From the NCBI GenBank assembly GCA_001709035.1, contig LVKA01000015.1, forward strand, positions 286,663 through 350,662: a stretch of DNA of 64,000 bases, written 5' to 3'. This document shows, piece after piece, positions 47,117-56,873 of the stretch. This DNA comes from Candidatus Thiodiazotropha endoloripes. GTDB lineage: Bacteria; Pseudomonadota; Gammaproteobacteria; Chromatiales; Chromatiaceae. Each line of letters starts with the position of its first letter. The first letter of the stretch is position 1. Under the pieces are notes generated by a model. That model was not told the origin of the DNA. It ran no database searches and saw only the letters and a list, made by a program, of their open reading frames with translations. A program made the translations under genes and the position numbers.

Positions 47117-47647
47117 ATGCAGAAATCACTGTTGTTTTCTATGGCTTTTACTTTTGCTCTTCTCAATGGATGCAACGATGACAACAACTCTGAAAACCGT
47201 ACTGAGCAATCACCACTGGTTGGTCTATGGGTGACAGAGTCTTGTGAGCACGTTGAACAGGAAGAATCCAATACGACCCAAATATGGGCAAAAGGAAGTT
47301 ATGAGTTTACAAGTTTTGGCGCCATCTATATGGAACCCAAAGCATACTATGACTCAGACTGTACACTACCGCGCCCTCAAGCGAACGATCCTGCGCCGAT
47401 ACACCTCCACCAACCAGACACCTATCAGGACCTTGGAGAGACGATGCTGCAGGTGGGAATCATCGGCAGGAGCCTCATCATCGAATTCAACTTTGATGGA
47501 GAAAAGTATCCGATCGATGCCTTTTTCACGATCAACCAAGACCGCTTGTGTTTCTCTGAGGTATTAATCCTTGAAGTACTTAGATATGGTTTTGAGATCG
47601 ATGGCTCGACGGACATCGACTTTGAAACCTGTCTGATCCGTTCTTAA
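47117..47647 (+). CDS. Hypothetical lipoprotein (176 aa)
   Basis: The start ATG at 47117 is preceded by AGGGA. The N-terminus KSLLFSMAFTFALLNGC ends in a lipobox (LLNGC), and the residues DDNNSEN that follow point to an outer-membrane or surface lipoprotein. The mature part has PLVGLWVTESCEH, a lipocalin-like or META-like opening ('GxW') common in small lipoproteins, and four further cysteines. No family is recognised with certainty. It stands alone, followed by a MITE-like repeat. Confidence 0.7.
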   Translation: MQKSLLFSMAFTFALLNGCNDDNNSENRTEQSPLVGLWVTESCEHVEQEESNTTQIWAKGSYEFTSFGAIYMEPKAYYDSDCTLPRPQANDPAPIHLHQPDTYQDLGETMLQVGIIGRSLIIEFNFDGEKYPIDAFFTINQDRLCFSEVLILEVLRYGFEIDGSTDIDFETCLIRS

Positions 47648-47710
47648 TGTGCCCGAGCGCAACCTGCCGGGTGGCATGCAAGTAGTGACCTGGCTGGATC
47701 TACCGGGTGC

Positions 47711-48378
47711 TAGTGCCTGTAACACGAATCCAATACGTCCTGCCGGATCTGTATTTGTGCTCAGCAAGGCAGAATGAGCGCGGTGTAATTGTTCTACATG
47801 AGCGAATAATAACGTCGCTGGGTGCAAAAACAGACCCAGCCCGCTGCTGTCCCATAATCTCCGTACATAATGTTGTTAACTGACGAATCGTTCGTTGGTT
47901 TTCATTGCTGTTTGAGCGTTGAGACATGAAAAAGCACTGATCGACAAGGCCGGAATTATTGTCAGAATGCCACATAGGCTGAGATATTAACCCCCCTCTC
48001 CCCTTGCGGGAGAGGGGCCGGGGGAGAGGGGAAGAGTGAGCACCTTGCCTTGATGAGAAACCAACGTGAAAGAAATGAAGGGTTAGTGAGTTTTTACCTT
48101 TTTTAGTCAGGTCAAACGCTTCGCGCACACCTTCTCCCCAACCCCTCTCCCGTCAAAGTAGAGGTGCTTTTTAGTCATAATGCCGGGAAGATTGAAAGTT
48201 AACGGAACGGCAGTGGCCCCAACCCCCTCCTTAGATATCAACATGGGGGTTGCGCCTGAAAAACACCACGAACCGCTGCTCGTCGCTCATTTGGAACAAC
48301 CAAACTACGCTCCTCGCTCTTTCAGAGGCACTTTTTCAGACGCAACTGGGCAGATTGGATTAGTGATAGAAGGACCTA
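47711..48378. repeat. MITE-like interspersed repeat, copy 2 (668 bp)
   Basis: It aligns along its whole length with 6707-7366: left end TAGTGCCTGTAACAC, the CTCCGTACATAATGTTGTTA block, the two GGGAGAGGGG arms (about 47997-48031 and 48142-48170), and the CGCTCATTTGG block before the right end AGGACCTA. It has no credible gene. It lies between the lipoprotein gene and ettA and must supply, or lie upstream of, the ettA promoter. Confidence 0.75.
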
Positions 48379-48513
48379 AGGTAAATCTACCTGCAGGCAT
48401 AGTCTCATGGTAGGATAAGCGCCGAAAACTGGTCAGCAGAATCGCACCCAAGTTAGCGTCAGCGTGTGATTCGAAGGCTACACCACAACAGTTCAATCTA
48501 CGATACAGGTTCC

Positions 48514-50178
48514 ATGGCCCAATACATCTATACAATGAATCGGGTGGGCAAAGTCGTCCCCCCGAAAAAGCAGATTCTGCGGGATATCTCACTCTCCTTC
48601 TTCCCAGGCGCCAAGATCGGTGTTCTCGGCCTCAACGGCGCCGGCAAGTCGACCCTGCTGCGTATCATGGCCGGTGTGGATACTGACATCGAAGGTGAAG
48701 CCCGTCCTCAGGCCGGTATCCGGGTGGGCTACCTGCCCCAGGAACCCCAGCTCGATGAGTCCCTGGACGTTCGAGGCAATGTGGAGGGGGCGCTGGCCGA
48801 GGTGAAACAGGCGCTGAGCCGTCTCGATGAGGTGTATGCCGCCTACGCCGAAGCGGATGCGGATTTCGATGCGCTGGCCAAGGAGCAGGCTCAACTGGAA
48901 GACATCATCCAGACCTGTGATGGGCACAACATCGAGCGTCAACTGGAGATCGCTGCCGATGCCCTGAGACTGCCGCCCTGGGATGCGGATGTGAAGACCC
49001 TCTCCGGCGGCGAACGGCGCCGGGTGGCACTCTGCCGGTTACTGCTGGAAAAACCGGATATGCTGTTACTCGACGAACCGACCAACCATCTGGACGCAGA
49101 GTCTGTCGCCTGGCTGGAGCGTTTTCTCCATGAGTACACCGGCACCGTGGTGGCGGTTACCCATGACCGTTATTTTCTCGACAATGTGGCCGGCTGGATA
49201 CTCGAGCTGGATCGGGGCTACGGCATTCCCTGGGAGGGCAACTACTCCTCCTGGCTGGAACAGAAAGAGCAGCGCCTTGAGCAGGAGTCCCGTGAAGAGG
49301 CCGCCCATATCAAGACTATGAAGGCGGAACTGGAGTGGGTGCGCTCCAACCCGAAAGGCCGACACGCCAAGAGCAAGGCCCGCTTGCAGCGTTTTGAAGA
49401 GCTGCAGTCGCAAGAGTTTCAGCAGCGCAATGAGACTAACGAGCTCTACATACCGCCCGGCCCAAGACTGGGCGACCTGGTGATCGAGGCCGAATCGCTG
49501 AAGAAGGCCTTTGGTGACCGGGTGCTCTACGATGACATCACCTTTAATCTGCCAAAAGGCGGCATTGTGGGCATTATCGGCCCCAATGGTGCGGGTAAGA
49601 CGACCCTGTTTCGCATCATCACCGGCCAGGAGAAGCCTGACGGAGGTGAAATGCGTATCGGTGACACCGTTCAGGTCGCCTATGTGGACCAGAGCCGGGA
49701 CGCACTGAATGGAGACAAAACCGTATGGGAAGAGATCTCAGACAGTCAGGATATCATCACGGTCGACCGTTTCCAGATGCCTTCGCGGGCCTATGTCAGC
49801 CACTTTAACTTCAAAGGCTCAGACCAGCAGAAACGTATCGGCGATCTCTCCGGGGGTGAACGCAATCGGGTTCACCTGGCAAAGCTTTTGAAAAGCGGCG
49901 GCAATCTGTTGTTACTCGATGAGCCAACCAATGATCTGGATGTGGAGACCCTGCGGGCGCTGGAGGAAGCGCTGCTCTCCTTCCCGGGCTGTGCTGTGGT
50001 AATCAGCCATGATCGCTGGTTTCTCGACAGAATCGCCACCCATATCCTGGCCTTTGAAGGTGACTCGGGTGTGGTTTGGTTTGAAGGAAATTATGCAGAC
50101 TATGAAGCTGATCGTAAGCGCCGTCTGGGCGCTGAAGCGGATCAGCCACACCGTATCAAGTACAAGCGTTTGAGCTGA
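48514..50178 (+). CDS. ettA: Energy-dependent translational throttle protein EttA (ABC-F)
   Basis: A 554-aa ABC-F ATPase, the length of EttA. Starting [19 protein letters not shown], it has two ABC domains: Walker [12 protein letters not shown] and [11 protein letters not shown], signatures [16 protein letters not shown] and [15 protein letters not shown], and Walker [12 protein letters not shown] and [11 protein letters not shown]. An arm insertion lies in the first domain and the linker (about 240-320, [15 protein letters not shown]) joins them. EttA binds the ribosomal E site and couples translation to ATP level. I use ATG 48514 rather than the longer frame because it matches the family. 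Confidence 0.96.
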   Translation: MAQYIYTMNRVGKVVPPKKQILRDISLSFFPGAKIGVLGLNGAGKSTLLRIMAGVDTDIEGEARPQAGIRVGYLPQEPQLDESLDVRGNVEGALAEVKQALSRLDEVYAAYAEADADFDALAKEQAQLEDIIQTCDGHNIERQLEIAADALRLPPWDADVKTLSGGERRRVALCRLLLEKPDMLLLDEPTNHLDAESVAWLERFLHEYTGTVVAVTHDRYFLDNVAGWILELDRGYGIPWEGNYSSWLEQKEQRLEQESREEAAHIKTMKAELEWVRSNPKGRHAKSKARLQRFEELQSQEFQQRNETNELYIPPGPRLGDLVIEAESLKKAFGDRVLYDDITFNLPKGGIVGIIGPNGAGKTTLFRIITGQEKPDGGEMRIGDTVQVAYVDQSRDALNGDKTVWEEISDSQDIITVDRFQMPSRAYVSHFNFKGSDQQKRIGDLSGGERNRVHLAKLLKSGGNLLLLDEPTNDLDVETLRALEEALLSFPGCAVVISHDRWFLDRIATHILAFEGDSGVVWFEGNYADYEADRKRRLGAEADQPHRIKYKRLS

Positions 50179-50184
50179 TCCCTA

Positions 50185-50205
50185 TCGCCCCCTTTGAGGG
50201 GGCGA
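50185..50205 (+). terminator. Hairpin after ettA
   Basis: TCGCCCCC and GGGGGCGA flank a 5-base loop, starting 7 bp past the ettA stop. It is followed by AATCT rather than a long T-run. Probably the ettA terminator, and shared with the convergent DUF2202 gene. Confidence 0.6.
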
Positions 50206-50243
50206 AATCTACGCGGATCAAACGTACTCAGACGGTTTACCCA

Positions 50244-50891
50244 TCATCTGTAGCGTCGCCCGCAACCTCTCTCCATGGGGCTGTCGACAATCTGATCAAC
50301 CGCTGCCTGATCCATCACCTGAGCCTGATAAACCATCCCCCGGCTCTCTATCTGTCTGACAAATGCCCGCAGATGGTTTCTGGATCCACACAACAGCTTC
50401 TGGTAGAGCCTGGTCAAACCGCTATTCTCCGTGGCTTCCAGCATCTCATGGAGGTCCTGCATATCCACCTCTTCAATCAAAGCACCGGTGAGAAGGGCAT
50501 CCATTTCAGAGCTTGTGCCCTGCAGGATCAGGCTGTCGTAGAGTGCCTGTAGCTCCTGATTGCCGAACACACCTGGCTGCAGTGCGGGATCGACCAGACC
50601 GTAGCGCTGCAGTTGCGCCAGCACAGAGTCCATATGGCGCTGCTCAGCCGAGGCGATATTACTGAAGATAAACAAACCCCATTGCTGATAGAGCAGATCA
50701 TAGACGTCCCGCGCCACCTTCTCCTCCTCTCTGAGCAACAGTAGGTGTTGGGCCTCCTCTGAGGTAAGGCTGTCGACAACCTGCTCCTGACCTCCACGCC
50801 AGCCACGACCGTTTCCACCCCCCCAACCAGCGTGTACCTGAGTCAGTATCAGAATTGACAACGCAATCAACAAAGTTATTTTTCGAACCAT
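50244..50891 (-). CDS. DUF2202 (ferritin-like) exported protein
   Basis: A 215-aa protein with a signal peptide (VRKITLLIALSILILTQVHAG) and a short Gly-rich stretch (WGGGNGRGWRGG). A helical DUF2202 domain follows with EEAQHLLLLREEEKVARDVYDLLYQQWG, NIASAEQRHMDSVLAQLQRYG and LIEEVDMQDLHEML. Glu and His residues at ExxH spacings (EEKVARD, EQRHMD, EEVDMQDL) are those of a ferritin-like metal site. Function is unknown. The second ATG (50891) is chosen because GGAG lies 8 bases upstream. It is convergent with ettA. Confidence 0.83.
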   Translation of the reverse strand: MVRKITLLIALSILILTQVHAGWGGGNGRGWRGGQEQVVDSLTSEEAQHLLLLREEEKVARDVYDLLYQQWGLFIFSNIASAEQRHMDSVLAQLQRYGLVDPALQPGVFGNQELQALYDSLILQGTSSEMDALLTGALIEEVDMQDLHEMLEATENSGLTRLYQKLLCGSRNHLRAFVRQIESRGMVYQAQVMDQAAVDQIVDSPMERGCGRRYR

Positions 50892-50906
50892 CTGAAAAAT
50901 CTCCAT

Positions 50907-51282
50907 TTAAACAAGTAACCGGACTCAGCAGATATCAGGCCAGTATTTTTGTTATATGAATTCAGTTGGTTACGACAAATCGGTCAGGATTGAACGGATG
51001 AAAATCTGAGATATCACTTACCAATTGGGTGATATCACCCAGATTGCAGAGCTTAAACAGTCACACCTGTGAAGCGTGGCACAGTGTGTTGCAGCTTGAC
51101 TAGGTGGATTATTCTGCGTCAAGCAACAGGTGGGGAAAAGAGTATGAATTGCAGCACAGATATGGGGATTGAGTGCCACTCATACCGCGCCACAGAAAGC
51201 GTGTCATCCGGGATATCACACAGCTCAGAAGCCTCAACCGATCTTATTCCATAGCCTCAAACAGGTTATATGGCAGTGGTAG
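50907..51282. other. Spacer without recognisable features
   Basis: About 375 bp between the DUF2202 gene and the nitroreductase gene. A short plus-strand frame (51069-51254) has no start signal or family resemblance. At 51014-51042 ATCACTTACCAATTGGGTGATATCACCC holds a small GGTGAT/ATCACC palindrome that could be an operator for the DUF2202 gene. I see nothing else. Confidence 0.4.
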
Positions 51283-52023
51283 TCAACAGACAAAGAAACC
51301 TTTTGAACGCAGAAAATCGAGCATATGTTCACGCTTCTTTCCCTGCATGGCTTGTGCGGTGGCATGCGACCAGTCGGTCAGTTTCACATTGGCGCCACGA
51401 CCGACATAGTATTTTGACATCTGCTCATCGTAATCAGCCAATCTATCCGGATCCAACTCCTGGTATCGCTCCTGATGCAGAATGCTCTCCACCGGCATCC
51501 TGGGTTTCACCTCGGTATTCGCATCCGGCCAGCCCAGACACATTCCAAACAGTGGCACAACTCTGTGGGGGAGTTCGAGCTGCTCCACTACCACTTCTGG
51601 CTGATTGCGAATACCGCCGATAAAGACACCCCCCAAACCCTGGGATTCAGCGGCCAACATCACATTCTGTCCCATCAAAGCCACATCGATTACCGCCGCG
51701 AGCCCATGTTCGCTATAGCCTTCCAATTCGCCTTTGCCCACTGCTTCACAAATCTGATTGATACGCCGGAGGTCAGCACAAAAAACCAGAAACTCCGCCG
51801 CTTTCTCAATCCATACTTGACCTCCAGCAGCCATGGCGATTGCTTGTCTCGCTTCAGGGCGGGTCACCCGAATGACTGAATAGGCCTGAATAAAACTTGA
51901 TGTCGCTGCAGCCTGTCCGCAACTGATCAACGTATCCAACTGCCCTGGATCCAGGGGTTTGTCGAGAAACCGCCTCACCGAGTGGTGATTGATCTGTAAT
52001 TGCTGTGTTGCTGTCAGTGCCAT
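51283..52023 (-). CDS. nfsA: Oxygen-insensitive NADPH nitroreductase (NfsA-like)
   Basis: A 246-aa flavoprotein of the nitroreductase family. The N-terminal HHSVRRFLDKPLDPGQLDTLI has the FMN-binding Arg-Arg pair. Further blocks are AAATSSFIQAYSVIRVT, GLAAVIDVALMGQNVMLAAESQGLGGVFIGGIRN (FMN/dimer region) and VVPLFGMCLGWPDA, then PRMPVESILHQERYQ, a typical NfsA ending. It reduces nitroaromatics, quinones and possibly chromate with NADPH. It stands alone on the minus strand. Confidence 0.9.
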   Translation of the reverse strand: MALTATQQLQINHHSVRRFLDKPLDPGQLDTLISCGQAAATSSFIQAYSVIRVTRPEARQAIAMAAGGQVWIEKAAEFLVFCADLRRINQICEAVGKGELEGYSEHGLAAVIDVALMGQNVMLAAESQGLGGVFIGGIRNQPEVVVEQLELPHRVVPLFGMCLGWPDANTEVKPRMPVESILHQERYQELDPDRLADYDEQMSKYYVGRGANVKLTDWSHATAQAMQGKKREHMLDFLRSKGFFVC

Positions 52024-52350
52024 TGCAGGTCGGCCCTCATTAGAATTCAGAAAACTTGCACATGTTGTTTATTTGCAGAAATAACAACCATAAGCGCAAT
52101 CAATCTGATTTATAGACTGATGAATATGTGCTGAAAACGGAATTTAGATCCTCAAGTATTCATTCACTCGAACGCTATATTTTAATAAGCGCTCTATATC
52201 GCTAGCAGGTTCACGGGTGGAACAGGCAGTTCAGATTTAGTGCTCCAAGACTGACCCCCGTTCCGCAACATCCTGCTGCCAAGTGTAGTTGTGCATTGAG
52301 TTAACAAGTCGACTGCTGAAACTTGACCGAGTAATCAAACGGATGTTGCC
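52024..52350. other. Divergent promoter spacer
   Basis: 327 bp between nfsA (minus) and the heme-sensor kinase gene (plus). No gene, RNA or strong repeat is seen. It should carry promoters for both. Confidence 0.4.
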
Positions 52351-54210
52351 ATGTTGATTCGACTATTACAATCCACATACTACTGGATATTTCCAATCAT
52401 CTTCTGGTTGGTGTTGACCCTGATCTCACTGATATGGAATCTCAGCGTGATCGACAACTCTGTCGAGAAAATTGCCTTTGAGCGCGGCCAAATCATGTAT
52501 GAGATGGTCAGACTGACGAAGATCAATCCGGTGTTGATGGCAAATGATCCCACTCTCTTTAAAAAGCAGAACGTTAAGGATATTCAGTATCGAGCTGTTT
52601 CATCCAAACCCATGAATCCGGAAAACATCTCCGATACCTGGGAGCGTCAAGCCCTGAGTCAGTTTCAGCAAGGCATAGAGTTTAAATTCGAACCGTTTCT
52701 GAACCAGAAACCAGCCTACTTCAGATACATCGGTCCGGTGTATATGCAGGAACAGTGCCTTGCATGCCATGGGTATGAAGGGAAAAAAATTGGCGACGTG
52801 CGTGGTGGCATCAGCATAAAAGTCTTGGCGGAACCCATTATTGCCGCCCAGGACGAAGCCAAGCAGATCATGACATTGCTACACTTCATCGGTTTTCTGG
52901 TGATCTCAGTCACCAGTAATTTTCTTATGAGTCAATTGAGAAAACACTGGCTGACGCTGAAATCAACACAACAGAACCTAAAGGAAAAAGAGCAATTTCT
53001 GAGTGACGTCACCAACAGCATGAGTGAAGGTTTCGTAGTACTGGACAATGGTGGCGTCGTTAGATATGCCAATCCAGAAAGCGCACGACTGATCGGATGG
53101 ACTAAAAATGACATGCTGGGCAGACGGTTCAGTCAGATTGTCTATGGAGAGTCAAATCCGGGTAATGATCGAAGTGCCGAAACGACAGTCATGGACACAT
53201 TGAAGGATGGTGTTATCCGCGCTAACAACGATGACGTCTTTTCACATAAAGCCGGGCATGAGATTGATATCGTTTTTTCCGTATCGCCCATGCTACAGAA
53301 TGATAATAACAAACGGGTAGTGTTGACATTCAGTGACATCTCGGAGCGTAAACGTGCCGATAGAGAACGTATGGATCTGGAGCGCCAATTGAATCAGACC
53401 CATAAAATGGAAGCGGTCGGACAGTTGGCCGGGGGCATCGCCCATGAGATCAACACCCCAATACAGTACATTGGGGACAACCTGAAATTCATTAAAGAGT
53501 CACAGCAGGATATGCAAACCCTGTTACAGGACTATGCTGAACTCTCGGGTAAAGCGAAACAGCAACCTGAGCTGCAAACCGAACTGGCAAAAATTGATGA
53601 AACCATTGAAGAGATCGACTTGGAGTATCTTACTGAAGAAACCACCAATGCCATCGATCAATCCATAACCGGTGCTTCACAGGTGGCCAGAATTGTATTG
53701 GCCATGAAAGAGTTTGCTCATCCGGGCGGAAAAGATATGGCTTTGACCGACCTGAACCGTGTTGTCAGCAATGCGGTCGCGGTATGTAAGAACGAGTGGA
53801 AATATGTTGCTGATACCAAGCTGGATCTGAGTGACAGCCTTCCAGACGTCAAGTGCCTTGCAGGAGAAGTGTCTCAGGTTGTACTGAATATCATCGTCAA
53901 CGCAGCCCATGCCATTGAAGCGGCCAAGCGGGAAGAGAAAGGCACCATCACCATCACCTCTGAGCTAAAGGATGAGCAGGTGGAAATCCGTGTCAGTGAC
54001 ACCGGAACCGGCATCCCCGAAGAGGCCCAGGATTCCGTCTTCAATCCTTTTTTCACCACCAAGGATGTGGGACGAGGAACCGGCCAGGGCCTGGCTATCG
54101 CCCAGGACATCATCGTTGGTAAGCATCAGGGGGAACTGCTGTTCGAAACAGAACAGGGAGTTGGCACGACATTTATCATTCGTCTACCGGTGACCAGTGA
54201 GGTGGCTTAA
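52351..54210 (+). CDS. Heme-binding (Tll0287-like) sensor histidine kinase
   Basis: A 619-aa membrane kinase. Helix 1 (YYWIFPIIFWLVLTLISLIW) and helix 2 (LLHFIGFLVISVTSNFLM, about 172-190) enclose a periplasmic domain of the Tll0287/DUF3365 type with a single c-type heme motif (CLACHGYEG, about residues 137-141). A PAS domain (about 222-335, SMSEGFVVLDNGGVVRYANPES) leads to the kinase core: H box GQLAGGIAHEINTPIQYIGDNL (His about 364), N box IVNAAHAIEAAK, DTGTGIPEEAQ and GRGTGQGLAIAQ. Probably senses redox state, NO or another ligand at the heme. No response regulator is adjacent. Confidence 0.9.
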   Translation: MLIRLLQSTYYWIFPIIFWLVLTLISLIWNLSVIDNSVEKIAFERGQIMYEMVRLTKINPVLMANDPTLFKKQNVKDIQYRAVSSKPMNPENISDTWERQALSQFQQGIEFKFEPFLNQKPAYFRYIGPVYMQEQCLACHGYEGKKIGDVRGGISIKVLAEPIIAAQDEAKQIMTLLHFIGFLVISVTSNFLMSQLRKHWLTLKSTQQNLKEKEQFLSDVTNSMSEGFVVLDNGGVVRYANPESARLIGWTKNDMLGRRFSQIVYGESNPGNDRSAETTVMDTLKDGVIRANNDDVFSHKAGHEIDIVFSVSPMLQNDNNKRVVLTFSDISERKRADRERMDLERQLNQTHKMEAVGQLAGGIAHEINTPIQYIGDNLKFIKESQQDMQTLLQDYAELSGKAKQQPELQTELAKIDETIEEIDLEYLTEETTNAIDQSITGASQVARIVLAMKEFAHPGGKDMALTDLNRVVSNAVAVCKNEWKYVADTKLDLSDSLPDVKCLAGEVSQVVLNIIVNAAHAIEAAKREEKGTITITSELKDEQVEIRVSDTGTGIPEEAQDSVFNPFFTTKDVGRGTGQGLAIAQDIIVGKHQGELLFETEQGVGTTFIIRLPVTSEVA

Positions 54211-54288
54211 ACAGGCATTCAAGGTGCACTGCCGGGTAGACCCTCCTTCTATTTCATCAGCGCTAAGCCAGCCGATCACAAGAGTATT

Positions 54289-55077
54289 TTATACCGCAGC
54301 TAACAGGGCGCTCTCATCGCCACCAAAATGAGTCGACCGAAGTTCGCCGCGCTGATGATAGGCGATCCGGGTAAGCATCATCTCCACCGAGATTTCATCG
54401 CTGGCCACGCCATTACTTTTTAATTCATCATAATAGTGATAAAAACGCTTCCAGGTAATCTTCCGGGTGGCGTTTCGTTGCCGGGTCACCAGATCGTTCA
54501 CCCCGATAAAGAGCGCTTCGATGCGTTTCCACTCACGATACTTCGATGGACTCTCAATCCCGGACTTCCTGAGTCTACGCTGTGCCTGATGCTGGGTCAT
54601 GCCACGGGTAAAACTGCCGTTTATATAGAGCAAACCCTGCATTACCCGGGAGGTAGGGGGGCGCTGCTGCCAGGCTTCGACATTTTCAGCCTCGGCGAAG
54701 AGACGCCTGATCGTGTAGTTAGCCACTGTTTTATTCATCTTCACAGCGCCGGGCATTTTGAAATGTTTCAATATATCCACCTGTCGTGGACTGGCAGGCT
54801 GTGACAACCCCTGTATATGATATAACTCCTTGACCGTTAGCGCCTCAACCAGACTAACACCCATCGCACTCAAATGTTTCAACCACTCACCCTCGATCGG
54901 TTTCTCGGGTAGCTTTTGATTGGTTGTAGGTGACTGTGCAAGCTCCAATGCGATCTCTACCTGAGCCTGAAGCTCTGCTGTTGCCTGCAGCTCTTTTCTC
55001 TTTTTTTCTGCCAGATCCAAAGCAAAAAATGTGGTAAGAAGAGTCGTTACATATCCTTCCCTATTGAAGGTGTCCAT
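54289..55077 (-). CDS. Hypothetical cytoplasmic helical protein (262 aa)
   Basis: Not recognised. From MDTFNREGYV there is a short hydrophobic helix (TTLLTTFFALDLAEKKRKEL), a coiled coil (RKELQATAELQAQVEIALELA), then ASPRQVDILKHFKMPGAVKMNKTVANYTIRRLFAE, in parts. The latter resembles the small T-x-K-Q-hxxL helical motif found in nucleic acid-associated proteins. The C-terminal half is basic (RRLRKSGIESPSKYREWKR; RQRNATRKITWKRFYHYYDEL). The composition suggests nucleic acid binding (weak inference). It stands alone, with an upstream ATG at 55098 less likely. It is convergent with the heme-sensor kinase. Confidence 0.6.
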   Translation of the reverse strand: MDTFNREGYVTTLLTTFFALDLAEKKRKELQATAELQAQVEIALELAQSPTTNQKLPEKPIEGEWLKHLSAMGVSLVEALTVKELYHIQGLSQPASPRQVDILKHFKMPGAVKMNKTVANYTIRRLFAEAENVEAWQQRPPTSRVMQGLLYINGSFTRGMTQHQAQRRLRKSGIESPSKYREWKRIEALFIGVNDLVTRQRNATRKITWKRFYHYYDELKSNGVASDEISVEMMLTRIAYHQRGELRSTHFGGDESALLAAV

Positions 55078-55289
55078 ACACAATCTCCAGTTCAGCAATT
55101 TCGCGATAGTATAGGAATTTGCTATATATCGAGGTGCGAGCCGCGTCTCAATATCCCAAGCTGTTTTTAGACGTTCATATCATCACCGATTGAAAATTTT
55201 TTACGAAAAACCATAAAACACTGCTAAATTAGATTCCTGATTCAATTCATCGATTGTATGACTATAGATCACCAATTTTATTTGCGACT

Positions 55290-56045
55290 ATGAATAAAAG
55301 AACAGCATTTATCACAGGCAACAGCAGTGGTCTCGGCCTGGGCATAAGCGAGGTTTTGCTAAACCATGGTTATCGGGTTTATGGGTGCAGCCGACGTGGC
55401 TGCAATCTGCAGGGAGAACTCGTGGATCAGCGTTGCGATCTAACCCAGCCGGAGACAATACCCGATGCCCTTGAGCAACTTTTAAACGGTGTCACAAACC
55501 TGGATCTGGTGATACTCAACGCCGGCATACTGGGAGAGATCAAAAACATCAGTGACACTTCGCTGGATGAACTGTTGCAGATCATGGAGATCAACCTATG
55601 GCCAAACAAGGTCATCCTGGATTGGTTGCTGAAATCAACACTGAAACTCGATCAGATTCTCCTCATATCATCCGGTGCTGCTGTACTGGGCAATAAAGGA
55701 TGGGGCGGTTATGCCCTTTCGAAGAGCGGATTGAATATGCTTGGACGTCTCTATGCCCATGAGTTTGGTGAAACCCACATTGCCGCCATTGCACCGGGAC
55801 TGATCGAATCGAGCATGATGGACTATCTGTGTAATGAGGCAGACAGTGACGCCTACCCTGCCCTGCAACGGATCAGACAGGCACGTGTGGAGGGAAATAC
55901 ACTCACACCCACGGCAGCCGCAGAGAGAATCCTGCAGGCCCTGCCTGAGATCAAGGGATATGAGAGTGGCAGCTATGTCGATCTGCGCCAGATCTTTGCC
56001 CCGGATGAGTACCAAGCCCTGCTCAAGGCACGAAACCGGACATAA
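55290..56045 (+). CDS. Short-chain dehydrogenase/reductase
   Basis: A 251-aa classical SDR. AFITGNSSGLGLGISEVLL is the TGxxxGxG coenzyme motif, with GCSRRGCN after strand 2 (Arg favouring NADPH). Then LVILNAGILGEI (NAG), ILLISSGAAVLGNKGWGGYALSKSGLNML (Ser, Tyr and Lys of the active site) and IAPGLIESSMMDYL. The substrate is unknown. I use ATG 55290; a TTG at 55254 would add 12 residues before the coenzyme motif. It is convergent with the DsrC-like gene. Confidence 0.85.
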   Translation: MNKRTAFITGNSSGLGLGISEVLLNHGYRVYGCSRRGCNLQGELVDQRCDLTQPETIPDALEQLLNGVTNLDLVILNAGILGEIKNISDTSLDELLQIMEINLWPNKVILDWLLKSTLKLDQILLISSGAAVLGNKGWGGYALSKSGLNMLGRLYAHEFGETHIAAIAPGLIESSMMDYLCNEADSDAYPALQRIRQARVEGNTLTPTAAAERILQALPEIKGYESGSYVDLRQIFAPDEYQALLKARNRT

Positions 56046-56064
56046 ATGGTTTTGTTTTCTAAGG

Positions 56065-56202
56065 CCGCAAATGAACGCTGATAAACACAAAAGACTCAAT
56101 CAAATCCGTTGTTGAACCTATTCTGACCAACTCCTGGCGGGTTAATAAGTGTTAGTCAATTTAACTCGAAACCCAAACTGCGTTCATCCGCGTTCATTTG
56201 CG
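56065..56202. repeat. Inverted repeat pair between convergent genes
   Basis: CCGCAAATGAACGCTGATAA at 56065 and the inverted form CTGCGTTCATCCGCGTTCAT at 56178 (continuing TTGCG) share a 13-base core, CGCAAATGAACGC / GCGTTCATTTGCG. This GCGTTCATTTGCG-type sequence is one I have seen dispersed in many bacterial genomes (recollection). It fills the 170-bp space between the SDR and DsrC-like genes and could form a long hairpin. Confidence 0.65.
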
Positions 56203-56214
56203 TAATCGAGTGAC

Positions 56215-56556
56215 TCAGCTGAAATAGCTTTTTGCCTCTTCTCCCGGATCGGGCAGACCAGCGATTCGCCAGATGCTCAAGCAGCTGCCAAACAGATGAT
56301 GCACCTTATGCCTTGGAATACCGGTTGCCCGGCAGACCAGACGCATATTCGGTAGTGCCCCGAGGCTCAGGTAGCGTTCACGGATATGATGAATGATGTG
56401 CCAATGCTGCTCACCCAGGTGATCCACACCCTCCTGATGGGCCAGATCACGAGCCAGTTCCTCGTTCCAGAGTTGGTGATCGATCAGAAAACCATTCTCA
56501 TCAAAGCGGATCAGTGGTTGAATGTTGGCGGATTGATCTACGGCTGTTTGAACCAT
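56215..56556 (-). CDS. DsrC/TusE-family protein lacking the redox cysteines
   Basis: A 113-aa DsrC-type protein: IRFDENGFLIDHQLWNEELARDLAHQEGV (start), LGEQHWHIIHHIRERYLSLGALPNMRLVCRATG, KVHHLFGSC and IWRIAGLPDPGEEAKSYFS. True DsrC ends ACKIAGLPKPTGCV with two cysteines. Here the inner one is a Trp (WRIAGL) and the C-terminal Gly-Cys tail is replaced by EEAKSYFS. So it cannot carry sulfur as DsrC does, and is probably a regulatory or structural paralogue. A nearby Cys (GSC) is offset by several residues. It is convergent with the SDR gene. Confidence 0.85.
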   Translation of the reverse strand: MVQTAVDQSANIQPLIRFDENGFLIDHQLWNEELARDLAHQEGVDHLGEQHWHIIHHIRERYLSLGALPNMRLVCRATGIPRHKVHHLFGSCLSIWRIAGLPDPGEEAKSYFS

Positions 56557-56873
56557 GACTTCAATCTCCTGCGGCTAGTTGTGTGAAGTATTGAAGAGGA
56601 GTATGGAAGAGAATCCATTTTATGAAAAATGATAATTCGTGATTTTATATCATAAATTCTGATATACCCCACCAACTCTCATCATCTCTTCTAGAATTAA
56701 ACGCCAGCTGCTCTTGCGAGCCAGGGTGAGCTCGCGGGTCACAGAGAGGTGTGCCTCTATACCAATCAGCCGCAACACAGCGCAGGGACGGACTTGATGC
56801 CTTTGACAGGTCACAGACCGAAGCGCACCCGGGACATACGCTTCGGCGGTAGGTGACAAAGTCAGTGGCCGGC
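56557..56873. other. Spacer without recognisable features
   Basis: About 315 bp between the DsrC-like gene and the cytochrome gene. A 69-codon minus-strand frame (56650-56859) has no family resemblance or good start. I see no RNA gene or terminator with a T-run. Confidence 0.4.
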
